Assembly: GCA_019241645.1 (NCBI GenBank)
Contig: JAFAWQ010000041.1
Coordinates: forward strand, 1 to 48,147
DNA: 48,147 nt
Direction: 5' to 3'
From: Alphaproteobacteria bacterium
GTDB lineage: Bacteria; Pseudomonadota; Alphaproteobacteria; Micropepsales; Micropepsaceae
Shown: one piece after another, positions 25,081-32,787 of the stretch
Numbering within the stretch: position 1 is the first letter of the stretch
Layout of the letters: each line of letters opens with the position of its first letter
Position numbers and translations under genes: made by a program
Notes under the pieces: generated by a model
Databases searched by the model: none
The model's input: the letters and a program-made list of their open reading frames with translations, nothing else
Told to the model about the DNA's origin: nothing

Positions 25081-25186
25081 GGGCAATTTCGCATTAGGTT
25101 CGATATTGTGAATACGGGTGGGCCGACCGCTTGCCTTTAATAACTCGCTCAGACAGCCTAAACCTCGGGGATCGAAGGATTAATGC

Positions 25187-26311
25187 GTGGTCAGAATAGC
25201 CATTACCGGCACCGGCCTTTACACGCCGCCAGGCACCATCAGCAACGCAGAGTTGGTGACCGCGTACAATGAGTACGTAAAGAGATATAACGCCGCACAC
25301 CATGAAGCCATCGTGGCGGGAGCGGTGCAGCCTCTTCTTCGTTCTAGCGACGAATTCATCGTGAAAGCCTCGGGTATCCGAAGCCGGCATGTGGTCGCGC
25401 GCGAAGGCATGCTCGATCCCGAAGTGATGTGTCCACGCGTTCCCGAGCGTCCCAACGAGGCCTTATCGTTATCGGCGGAAATTGCGGTGGCCGCGGGCCG
25501 CCAGGCCCTCGCCGCCGCCAATCGCACGCCTCGCGATATCGATGCCGTGATTGTCTCGGCCTCGATCCTGCAGCGGCCGTACCCGCAGATCGCTATCGAG
25601 GTTCAACAGGCCCTCGGCATCGAGGGGTTCGGATTCGATATGCTGGCCGGCTGTTCATCCGCCACGTTCGGTGTCCAAACGGCAGCAGGGCTGATTACAC
25701 GCGGCGATGTTCGCGCCATTCTTTGCATCAATCCGGAAATATGCACGAGTCATCTCAATCTGCGGGACCGGGAAACGCACTTCATTTTCGGCGACGCCGC
25801 GTCTGCATGCGTGGTCGAGCCCGCCGAAAGCACCGACGGCGCAAATTCCTGGGAAATTATCGGAACAAGGCTAAAGTCTGTCTATTCGAACAATATCCGC
25901 AACAATTTTGGGCCGTTAAACCGCTTTACCCCGGAGACGATGGGTTCTTCGGACAAGCTGATTACGCAAAAAGGCCGCAAGGTCTTCAAGGAAGTCGTCC
26001 CCATGGTGGCCGGATTCATGCTGGGCCATCTTTCGGACCTGCAAATTCCGCCACAGCAACTCAAGCGCCTCTGGCTGCACCAGGCCAACATTAACATGAA
26101 CGATCTGATTGCGCGCAAAGTGCTCGGCCGCGATCCGCGCCCCGATGAAGCGCCGAACGTCCTGCAGGAATATGCCAATACAAGTTCAGCGGGCTCGATG
26201 ATCACTTTCCACAAATTCAGCGCCGACCTGGCGCCCGGCGATCTCGGTCACCTGTGTTCATTCGGCGCCGGTTATACGGCCGGCAGCATCGTGCTTCGGA
26301 AGCTCGGCTGA
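25187..26311 (+). CDS. Beta-ketoacyl-ACP synthase III-like (long FabH-type)
   Basis: A 374-residue thiolase-fold condensing enzyme. It starts at GTG 25187 (MVRIAITGTGLYTPPG). The catalytic Cys is C156 in LAGCSSATFGVQ, with His in LWLHQANINMND and Asn in YANTSSAGSM. It is longer than ordinary FabH (about 320) because of an insertion near residues 28-85 and an extra loop before the His. It resembles the group that condenses medium-chain acyl-CoA with malonyl-ACP, as described for Pseudomonas PA3286. The chain-length preference is inference. It is probably not the essential housekeeping FabH, as no plsX or fabG neighbours it. A 106-nt gap precedes it. Confidence 0.88.
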   Translation: MVRIAITGTGLYTPPGTISNAELVTAYNEYVKRYNAAHHEAIVAGAVQPLLRSSDEFIVKASGIRSRHVVAREGMLDPEVMCPRVPERPNEALSLSAEIAVAAGRQALAAANRTPRDIDAVIVSASILQRPYPQIAIEVQQALGIEGFGFDMLAGCSSATFGVQTAAGLITRGDVRAILCINPEICTSHLNLRDRETHFIFGDAASACVVEPAESTDGANSWEIIGTRLKSVYSNNIRNNFGPLNRFTPETMGSSDKLITQKGRKVFKEVVPMVAGFMLGHLSDLQIPPQQLKRLWLHQANINMNDLIARKVLGRDPRPDEAPNVLQEYANTSSAGSMITFHKFSADLAPGDLGHLCSFGAGYTAGSIVLRKLG

Positions 26312-26432
26312 CACTGCGGGGCCGGTGGCAGAGCGCCTTCCGCCGTGCTAATTGGGGCGCCTGCATGGGGCAGTGCCACTTAGCCGAAGCCCTTCTTCCT
26401 GGCGCTACGGCCTTCACGACAGAGATCGAACC

Positions 26433-27227
26433 ATGATGAGCTTTTTTGAGTCGCTCGACCCTCTTTACGTGCTTTCTGGTGTGCTGGTCGGCGGACTTGT
26501 CGGGATGACAGGGGTCGGCGGCGGCTCTCTGATGACGCCATTGCTTATCCTGCTTTTCAACGTCCATCCGGCAACTGCGGTAGGCACCGATCTGCTCTAT
26601 GCGTCGATAACGAAAGCCAGCGGCTCGATCGTTCACGGCTACAACAAGACGATCGATTGGCGGGTGGTCGGCCGGCTTGCGCTAGGGAGTCTTCCAGCGA
26701 CCGCGGCAACCGTGCTGCTGCTTTATTACCTCAAAGTGGACAGCGCGACGACGAAGTCCCTCATCACCAAAGTGCTGGGCCTCGCCATTCTCTTTACCGC
26801 CGCATCGCTTCTTTTCCGCAAACAGATCATGCGCTGGTACGACAACAGAATCGGCGAGCTGCCGGCGCCACTCGTTTTCCGGCTTACTGTGATCACGGGT
26901 GTCGTTCTCGGCGTGCTTGTCACTCTGTCTTCCGTTGGAGCCGGAGCCATTGGAGTCGTGGCGCTGGTCATGCTCTATCCGAAGATGGAGGCGCGACGGA
27001 TCGTCGGGTCCGATATCGCGCATGCGGTGCCTCTCACTTTGATCGCGGGACTGGGACACTCGTTCCTCGGTTCCATCGATTTTCATATTCTCACCTCGTT
27101 GCTGGTCGGCTCGATACCGGCCATCATCGTGATGAGCATGGTATCCGCGCGAGCGTCAGACACCGCGGTACGGGTGGCGCTTGCCGTGGTCTTGATAGCG
27201 GTATGTTTCCGATTCTGGTTCTTCTAA
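26433..27227 (+). CDS. TauE/SafE-family membrane transporter
   Basis: A 264-residue permease of the COG0730 group, moving organosulfur compounds or sulfite across the inner membrane. About seven or eight hydrophobic helices are visible. The family motif GVLVGGLVGMTGVGGGSLMTP lies near residue 20 and VGTDLLYASITKASGSIVH follows. The pseudo-repeat LVTLSSVGAGAIGVVALVMLYP appears in the second half with IVGSDIAHAVPLTLIAGLGH. The start is the first of two adjacent ATGs (MMSFFESLDP). The real substrate is unknown; cysE nearby may hint at sulfur but is not in the same operon. Confidence 0.9.
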   Translation: MMSFFESLDPLYVLSGVLVGGLVGMTGVGGGSLMTPLLILLFNVHPATAVGTDLLYASITKASGSIVHGYNKTIDWRVVGRLALGSLPATAATVLLLYYLKVDSATTKSLITKVLGLAILFTAASLLFRKQIMRWYDNRIGELPAPLVFRLTVITGVVLGVLVTLSSVGAGAIGVVALVMLYPKMEARRIVGSDIAHAVPLTLIAGLGHSFLGSIDFHILTSLLVGSIPAIIVMSMVSARASDTAVRVALAVVLIAVCFRFWFF

Positions 27228-27263
27228 CATCGCCGGCGTGCCGCTTTCGATCTAGGGACGATC

Positions 27264-27860
27264 ATGCCCGCGGTACGTGAAAGACCCCGCCGGGCCTGGC
27301 AGAGAATGTTGAGCGGCCGCCGCCTCGACCTGCTCGACCCCTCGCCTCTCGACATCGAGATCGAGGACATCGCGCATGGTCTCGCGCGCGTGGCGCGGTG
27401 GAACGGACAGACGCTGGGCATGCACGCATTTTCCGTGGCGCAGCACTGCGTTGTGGTCGAACGACTTGCTGCGGTCCTGGCGCCGCGGCTCTCCCGGAAG
27501 GCGCGGCTGGCCGCGTTGCTGCATGATGCGCCCGAATACGTAATTGGCGATCTGATCAGTCCGTTCAAGGCCGCCGTTGGACTCGACTATAAGGATCTTG
27601 AGCGGCGGCTGCTTGCCGCCATCCATATCCGTTTCGGTCTTCCGCCGTTATTGGAGCAAGATCTCGCCGCGCTCATTAAGCGCGCCGACAGAATTTCGGC
27701 CTATTTCGAAGCGGTCAAGCTTGCGGGCTTCAATGCCTCCGAAGCCAAGCGGTACTTTGGAACACCGCCCAAGGGTCTCCGCGCTCCGGAACTGACAAAT
27801 CTGCGGGTGGCAGATGCGCAAGCTCTATTTCTTGCCCGCTTCAAGCAACTCACCGTCTGA
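27264..27860 (+). CDS. HD-domain hydrolase, YfbR-like
   Basis: A 198-residue HD-superfamily phosphohydrolase. Metal-binding residues are visible as His in MHAFSVAQHC and the HD pair in LLHDAPEYVIGDL, with the downstream Asp in IKRADRISAYFEAVKLAG. This order matches YfbR-type 5'-deoxynucleotidases, which dephosphorylate nucleoside monophosphates. It lies 36 nt after the permease gene and 54 nt before the phosphatase gene on the same strand. The HD hydrolase-phosphatase-NAD regulator order suggests a nucleotide or NAD-linked role. Confidence 0.9.
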   Translation: MPAVRERPRRAWQRMLSGRRLDLLDPSPLDIEIEDIAHGLARVARWNGQTLGMHAFSVAQHCVVVERLAAVLAPRLSRKARLAALLHDAPEYVIGDLISPFKAAVGLDYKDLERRLLAAIHIRFGLPPLLEQDLAALIKRADRISAYFEAVKLAGFNASEAKRYFGTPPKGLRAPELTNLRVADAQALFLARFKQLTV

Positions 27861-27914
27861 TTTGGCTTCATTCCGCCCGCAATTTCGGCTAGCCACGTCC
27901 AAGGAGGATGTTGG

Positions 27915-28445
27915 ATGCCGATGATCGTTGTCACGCCGCTTTCCGCGTTGGAAAGCGCGATCGCGCGGTACCAGCCGTCGCACATTGTGACCCTGCTTTC
28001 GCCTGAGCACATGATAGCGACGCCACATGGGTTCCCCCCTGAACGGCATCTGCGGCTTGGTCTGCACGATGTTTCGGACGAATGGACAAGCGATGCCGCG
28101 CCGTGCGCCGAACATGTGCATCGGTTGATTGAATTCGGGCGCGGCTGGACGAGAGACGCGCCGATGATCGTTCACTGCTGGGCGGGTATCAGCCGTTCCA
28201 TGGCCGCCGCGTACACGCTCCTCTGCGAGCGGCTGGGGCCGGGATCGGAAGATCGGATAGCGCTTACTATCCGCGAGCGGGCCCCGCACGCTTTTCCCAA
28301 TCCCCTGATCGTGCGGCTTGCGGATGCGGAACTGGCGCGCGAAGGCCGGATGATAGCGGCCGTCGAGTCGATCGGACGCGGCAAAATTGTGCCGGAAGGT
28401 TTCTGCGTCGAACTGCCGCTCGAAATCGACGAACCTGCGGCGTGA
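27915..28445 (+). CDS. Tyrosine-phosphatase-like protein
   Basis: A 176-residue protein with the cysteine-phosphatase signature HCWAGISRSMAAA (HCx5RS; Cys nucleophile, Arg binds phosphate) after LRLGLHDVSDEW, which supplies a candidate general-acid Asp. It fits the tyrosine/dual-specificity phosphatase-like group found beside nadQ in several alphaproteobacteria (recalled, not searched). A strong AAGGAGG ribosome site lies 9 nt before the ATG. Its stop overlaps the nadQ GTG start (GTGA), so the two are translationally coupled. Substrate unknown; possibly a nucleotide rather than a protein. Confidence 0.88.
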   Translation: MPMIVVTPLSALESAIARYQPSHIVTLLSPEHMIATPHGFPPERHLRLGLHDVSDEWTSDAAPCAEHVHRLIEFGRGWTRDAPMIVHCWAGISRSMAAAYTLLCERLGPGSEDRIALTIRERAPHAFPNPLIVRLADAELAREGRMIAAVESIGRGKIVPEGFCVELPLEIDEPAA

Positions 28446-29461
28446 CGGACAGCCGCTCGAAACGAGCTGCCTGGAGCAGCGAACGCCCTGCTCCGGGCGG
28501 GCGGCAGAATGCGGTCGAGATCGGCCTCTCGGCCGCAATCGTGTCGATCGCAGATGAGCGGCCGCAGGTGCTTGTCGTGCGGCGCCGCGGCGAGCGTGAC
28601 GCGCTGCCCTTCGGACCCTTCGATCCGCTTCGCCATCGCACGCTCGAAAGCGGCCTTCGCAGCTGGGTGAAGGACCAGACATATCTCGCTTTCGACTACG
28701 CCGAGCAGCTTTACACCTTTGGCGATCGCGGGAGACACCGGATTGAGGCGGGCGAAGACGCGCGCATTGTTTCGGTCGGCTATCTCGCGCTGATCCGCGC
28801 CACGGATAGCTTGGAGGCGCCAAACTCCGCCTGGGGCCAATGGTATCGCTACTTCCCCTGGGAGGATTGGCGCGATGAGAAACCCGCGATTGTCGGCCGC
28901 ACGATACTACCCCTGTTGAAGCGCTTCGTTCGCGTAAGCCCTGACCGCCACGAAAGGGAGCGGAGGAACGCCCGGACAAGGATGTGCTTCGCTGCAGACG
29001 GGCTGCCGTGGGACGAAGAGCGCGTGCTGGAGCGTTACGAGCTTCTCTATGAGGCCGGACTGGTCGAGGAAGCCCGCCACGATGGACGACTGACCGACCC
29101 CGGCTCCCTTCCGCAGCCGCCGCTTGGCCAGGCGATGCAGTTCGACCACCGCCGCATCCTCGCAACCGCCATCGCCCGGTTGCGCGGCAAGATGAAATAC
29201 CGGCCCATCGTTTTCGAACTGATGCCGCCGGCATTCACCCTGCTCGAGTTGCAGCGCGCGGTGGAAGCCATTTCCGGCGTTCGCCTGCACAAGCAGAATT
29301 TCCGGCGCCTGGTTGAGGAGCAAGGCCTCGTGGAGCGAACCGGCAGGTTCGCGCGAATGGCCCGGGGACGCCCGGCCGAGCTCTTTCGTTTCCGCCGCGA
29401 GGTACTGGGAGAGCGGCACACGCCGGGAATGCGGCTTGGGACGCGGCGCACCGGAATCTGA
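28442..29461 (+). CDS. nadQ: NadQ-type NAD biosynthesis repressor (COG4111)
   Basis: A 339-residue protein of the COG4111 group, annotated in subsystems as the NAD regulator of Alphaproteobacteria. Residues 20-170 form a degenerate Nudix-like fold (VEIGLSAAIVSIADERPQVLVVRR) without an intact catalytic Nudix box, so it is probably a sensor. Residues 230-330 form a winged-helix region (ALQRAVEAISGVRLHKQNFR-type) that should bind DNA. GTG start 28442 overlaps the phosphatase stop. Its likely target is nadABC, 2.3 kb downstream, whose promoter carries a 17-nt palindrome. The effector in related proteins is an NAD-pathway metabolite. A GLUG gene and repeats separate regulator and target. Confidence 0.8.
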   Translation: MTDSRSKRAAWSSERPAPGGRQNAVEIGLSAAIVSIADERPQVLVVRRRGERDALPFGPFDPLRHRTLESGLRSWVKDQTYLAFDYAEQLYTFGDRGRHRIEAGEDARIVSVGYLALIRATDSLEAPNSAWGQWYRYFPWEDWRDEKPAIVGRTILPLLKRFVRVSPDRHERERRNARTRMCFAADGLPWDEERVLERYELLYEAGLVEEARHDGRLTDPGSLPQPPLGQAMQFDHRRILATAIARLRGKMKYRPIVFELMPPAFTLLELQRAVEAISGVRLHKQNFRRLVEEQGLVERTGRFARMARGRPAELFRFRREVLGERHTPGMRLGTRRTGI

Positions 29462-29532
29462 GGTCGATCAAGATGTAGGGCCGGCCTCGCCAAAGGCGCA
29501 GCATATTGATCTTTGTTTTCACCGTGACTGCG

Positions 29533-29626
29533 GACCCCCTCCCAGTCGGCCAAGCACGCGAGAGCGTGTTCGCGAAACGGCAGCCGAATTGTTTGTTTTG
29601 TTCGGCGAAAAATGGGGAGGGGGTCC
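29533..29626. repeat. Inverted-repeat element with 12-bp perfect ends
   Basis: GGACCCCCTCCC at 29533-29544 is matched by its exact reverse complement at 29615-29626. Inside lie smaller hairpins (CACGCGAGAGCGTG and a CAGCCGAATTG/TTCGGCG region). A related but decayed copy seems to occur at about 45910-45970, where GTTTTCAC, CCCCCTCCC and CCGAATTG recur in the same order. This is probably a miniature repeat family of the host. Confidence 0.55.
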
Positions 29627-29737
29627 CCCACCGCCTGTGCTCGCATCTACCAGCGCATCAGATGTTGCGGTTCGCGAGGCAACACGCATTTGAAGTACCG
29701 GCCCCGTGCATTTTTGTGCACTGTTTCTCGTCTCCGC

Positions 29738-29855
29738 ATCGTCATGGCCGCCCACCGAGGCGGCCATCCATCCGGCGCACCTACGCGCCGAGATGACTCC
29801 ATCGCTCGCCGACGCTCGCGCGATGGATGGCCGGTTCAGGCCCGGACATGACGGA
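29738..29855. repeat. REP/BIME-type palindromic repeat
   Basis: Two units face each other. CGTCATGGCCG followed by CGGCCATCCATC is answered by GATGGATGGCCG followed by GGACATGACGG, the reverse complement with a few changes. Internal hairpins also fold (CCGCCCACCGAGGCGG and GGCGCACCTACGCGCC). Intergenic repeats of the GTCATGGCCGG type are widespread in Alphaproteobacteria. Confidence 0.65.
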
Positions 29856-30071
29856 AAGAGTTCATGAGCCCGCTTCATGCGCTCAATATAGCACCGATAG
29901 CGCCATGGTAGATGAATGGTAATGAAATAAATTTATCCCGCGGGGTCCGACCGGTTTCGCAGCATCTTGCTACTGGTCCAATCGGTCAATTGCGAGAAGC
30001 GAGGCGGCGAATTTCAGAAATGGATTTACTGTCACCGGATTCAGCCGGATTCAGACGGACCTTTGCGCAGA

Positions 30072-31532
30072 TTATCGCGGCGGGTTGGCGAGCAGGTACG
30101 GATAGCCGTTATTGATGTTCGGGGCCTGCCCCCAGATTGCGGGATCGAAACCGTTCGGCAACTTTTTTTGAAATTGTTTTGTGGTGAGGCCAGTGATGCC
30201 GGGATCGTTCAGAATGTTGCCTGCACCCTGGCTGGGATCGCTGACACCCACGTCAATATCCCAGTACGATGATTCAATGTCCCCCGGCGTCGAGGAATCG
30301 AAACCGATCAGGCCGCCCGACACCGTTTCGTTGTTTTTCAGCTTGAACACACCCCCTGAATAAGACGAAGATATTCTCGCGCCGGATAGGTTCAACCCAA
30401 CTAGGCCGCCAAAGTTGCTGGAACAGCAATTCAATCGGCCGTCGGCAATAGCAACCAATGAATAGCTGTTGCTTATGACGCCGGCATTTTCGCTGACCAG
30501 TCCTCCAACATTTGCTTCTGAACTTTTTCGGACCGCGATCGAACCTTCAGCATAAGATCCTGAAATGGTCCCGCTATTGTATCCCGCGAGCCCGCCCGCA
30601 CCGACGTTGTTGGTACTTAGAGCGTGAATTCTGGCGACTGCGTGGGACGAAACGATGGAGCCTTCGTTTTGGCAAACAAGTCCCCCAGCGCATCCGTGAG
30701 TTTCGTACTCAGCCGAAGCACTTGAGTAAGCGATGGCACCCTCATTGTTAGAAACGATGCCGCCTGCTCCAAGACCTAGTCCTGCGAACTTGGCGTGGTG
30801 CACTCGCGTGTTACGAACCCTTCCACTTTTATGAACGTAGGCGAACAATCCGTAGCGATTGGCGCCCGACATGTTGAAGGACAGATTGGAAATCTCATTT
30901 CCGAGTCCCTCAAACGCCCCCCTAAAGCCAGTGGTTATGGGGGCAACCGTATACGTTCCGTCGATGGAAGCGTCGTACGGTATCGCCAGAGCAAAGAAAC
31001 CCAACCGATTGGCAGCAATGCCAGTAGCGAGCGTTTGCAGGTCCGCCACCAGCGCGTAGCTGTTGCCGTCAATTATGAGATTGCTCGCCAAATCCCAGAA
31101 CTGCACGCTGCCTCTCGATGCGACGATAAACTCGCCGCCGTTCTTCTTGTTGCTTTTGCCGTTGTTGCCGACGTCATTCGTCGTAACGGTGAGGCTGCCT
31201 TTCCCCGTGACCGTGACTTGCTTGTTGACGATCACTGATTGCTGCGCATCGAGGGTCAGGCGGCTGGCGCTGGTCCAGGAGAACTGCTGATCGATGGAGA
31301 TATCCTTGGCGACGCTGCTACTCCTCACCTTTAAGTCGCCGCTGCCGAGCATCGTCTGCAGCTCGCCGACGTTCAGCACCGCCTGCTTCGCCGTCGCGGT
31401 ACACACGCCGCTATCGCAGCTCATGTTGCTCGTGGCCTTGTTTGAAATCGCCACATCCGCCCGCGCCCCAACGCACAGGGCAACCATCGCGGCAGAGCCG
31501 CAGAGCACATGCCTCCAACACCTGCTCGTCAT
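30072..31532 (-). CDS. Secreted GLUG-repeat beta-helix protein (paralog 2)
   Basis: A 486-residue exported protein. The ATG at 31532 follows GGAGG by 6 nt. The signal peptide MTSRCWRHVLCGSAAMVALC is predicted to be cleaved after GARA. The mature part starts DVAISNKATSNMSCDSGVC, the C-x4-C module (C39, C44) of this family, then a haemagglutinin-like strand region with FRGAFEGLGNEISNLSF. Five or six GLUG-type repeats follow, such as GGLVCQNEGSIVSSHAVARI and GGLVSENAGVISNSYSLVAI. The C-terminus runs through LPNGFDPAIWGQAPNINNG to YPYLLANPPR, near-identical to paralogs 1 and 3. No barrel or anchor is seen. It lies between nadQ and nadA, opposite in strand to both, next to two repeats. An extracellular or periplasmic adhesin-like role is inferred. 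Confidence 0.82.
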   Translation of the reverse strand: MTSRCWRHVLCGSAAMVALCVGARADVAISNKATSNMSCDSGVCTATAKQAVLNVGELQTMLGSGDLKVRSSSVAKDISIDQQFSWTSASRLTLDAQQSVIVNKQVTVTGKGSLTVTTNDVGNNGKSNKKNGGEFIVASRGSVQFWDLASNLIIDGNSYALVADLQTLATGIAANRLGFFALAIPYDASIDGTYTVAPITTGFRGAFEGLGNEISNLSFNMSGANRYGLFAYVHKSGRVRNTRVHHAKFAGLGLGAGGIVSNNEGAIAYSSASAEYETHGCAGGLVCQNEGSIVSSHAVARIHALSTNNVGAGGLAGYNSGTISGSYAEGSIAVRKSSEANVGGLVSENAGVISNSYSLVAIADGRLNCCSSNFGGLVGLNLSGARISSSYSGGVFKLKNNETVSGGLIGFDSSTPGDIESSYWDIDVGVSDPSQGAGNILNDPGITGLTTKQFQKKLPNGFDPAIWGQAPNINNGYPYLLANPPR

Positions 31533-31674
31533 GGCAAACCTCCGTCTCCAGCGCGGGCCAGTATAGAGCCGCCGGGCCGCTACAGGCAGCCTGGCAGAGC
31601 TTCGCGGGCCATCGGCGCGGCCTCTCCCGGGGTTGACAGGAAGATGCTCATGCCTAGCATCGGGCGGCCGGCCC

Positions 31675-31704
31675 TTGAAGGCCGGTATTTCGGGACCATA
31701 TAAA
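31675..31704 (+). promoter_or_regulatory. Promoter of nadABC
   Basis: TTGAAG (31675-31680) and TATAAA (31699-31704) are 18 nt apart, placing transcription start near 31711, inside the palindromic operator. The -35 sits in a perfect hairpin, CCGGCC-CTTGAA-GGCCGG (31668-31685). A second candidate, TTGACA at 31633 with TAGCAT 16 nt on, lies further upstream. Confidence 0.45.
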
Positions 31705-31720
31705 TACTCAATTTGAGCAT
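31704..31720 (+). promoter_or_regulatory. Candidate NadQ operator before nadA
   Basis: ATACTCAATTTGAGCAT is an 8-1-8 inverted repeat with a single mismatch (ATACTCAA against ATGCTCAA). It directly follows the -10 and overlaps the predicted transcription start, an ideal repressor position. A COG4111 regulator is encoded 2.3 kb upstream, so NadQ is the natural binder. The link is inference. Confidence 0.6.
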
Positions 31721-31733
31721 AATGGGGCTCGCT

Positions 31734-32786
31734 ATGGAAACCGCAACCTCGGCTTCGACGATTCTGCCATTCACGCCGTCAGTCGCGCGCGCCACGGAAG
31801 GACTGTACGCGCGGGTGTCGCAGGTCGTGCCGGAAATCGAGTGGGCGGTTCATGCGCCTTATGTCGACGCGATCAATCGGCTGAAGCGGCAGAAGAATGC
31901 CGTCATCCTCGGCCACAATTACATGACGCCGGAGATTTTCCATTGCGTCGCCGATTTTGCGGGCGATTCGCTGCAACTGGCGCGCGAGGCGGCGCGAACC
32001 GACGCCAAGGTCATCGTACAGGCCGGCGTGCACTTCATGGCGGAAACCTCGAAGATCCTTTCTCCGGAAAAGACGGTGCTGATCCCGGATTTGCGCGCCG
32101 GCTGCTCCCTCGCCGCCTCCATCACCGGCGCCGATGTGCGTCTTCTCAAGCAGAAATATCCCGGCTTACCTGTGGTCACCTATGTGAACACCTCGGCCGA
32201 AGTGAAGGCAGAGAGCGACGTCTGCTGCACCTCGTCGGACGCCGTGGCCGTCGTGGAAGACATCGCGCGCGATCGCGGCGTTGACGCCGTCATCATGACA
32301 CCGGACGAATATCTGGCAGCCAACGTGGCGAAGCAGACGCCGGTCAGGATCATCGCCTGGAAAGGGCGCTGCGAAGTCCATGAGCGCTTCTCGGCGTCCG
32401 ATATTCGCGGCTACCGCGAGGCCAATCCCGGAGTCGTCGTGCTGGCGCATCCCGAATGCCCGCCGGCGGTGGTATCGGAAGCGGATTTCGCAGGCTCGAC
32501 CTCAGCCATGATCAATTACGTTGGCAAGCAGCGCCCCGCGCGGGTGGTGATGGTCACGGAGTGCTCGATGAGCGACAACGTGGCCGTGGAATTTCCGGAC
32601 GTCGAATTCGTTCGTCCATGCAACCTTTGCCCGCATATGAAACGCATCAGCCTGCCGAAGATCTTGAACTCGCTTCAGACCATGACGCATGAAGTCACGG
32701 TCGAGCCGGCCATCGCGGTACGCGCGCGGGCGGCAGTCGAACGCATGCTGGCGGTGAAGACGAGTCCGCAGCGCGCCGCCGCCTGA
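31734..32786 (+). CDS. nadA: Quinolinate synthase A
   Basis: Condenses iminoaspartate with dihydroxyacetone phosphate to quinolinate, using a [4Fe-4S] cluster. The product of 350 residues has the three cluster cysteines in DLRAGCSLA, one of the pair in DVCCTSSDA, and [12 protein letters not shown]. It also has [16 protein letters not shown] and [15 protein letters not shown] near the active site. ATG 31734 (METATSAS) is chosen because the predicted transcript begins near 31711; ATG 31722 and TTG 31713 would leave almost no leader. First gene of nadABC; nadB follows after one base. Confidence 0.96.
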   Translation: METATSASTILPFTPSVARATEGLYARVSQVVPEIEWAVHAPYVDAINRLKRQKNAVILGHNYMTPEIFHCVADFAGDSLQLAREAARTDAKVIVQAGVHFMAETSKILSPEKTVLIPDLRAGCSLAASITGADVRLLKQKYPGLPVVTYVNTSAEVKAESDVCCTSSDAVAVVEDIARDRGVDAVIMTPDEYLAANVAKQTPVRIIAWKGRCEVHERFSASDIRGYREANPGVVVLAHPECPPAVVSEADFAGSTSAMINYVGKQRPARVVMVTECSMSDNVAVEFPDVEFVRPCNLCPHMKRISLPKILNSLQTMTHEVTVEPAIAVRARAAVERMLAVKTSPQRAAA

Positions 32787-32787
32787 A

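Larger units (their letters stand above)
29462..30071. other. 610-nt gene-free stretch with repeats
   Basis: No convincing gene is seen. The stretch holds two separate inverted-repeat elements, listed on their own. Between and after them is unremarkable sequence; the last 215 nt before the GLUG gene stop are AT-richer and contain nothing I can assign. Both flanking genes point into this region, so one of the repeats may serve as a transcription terminator. Confidence 0.5.

Noticed and set aside
29462..30071. CRISPR array or tRNA gene in the large gap
   Set aside because: No regularly spaced direct repeats and no cloverleaf-like sequence; only palindromic intergenic repeats are present.
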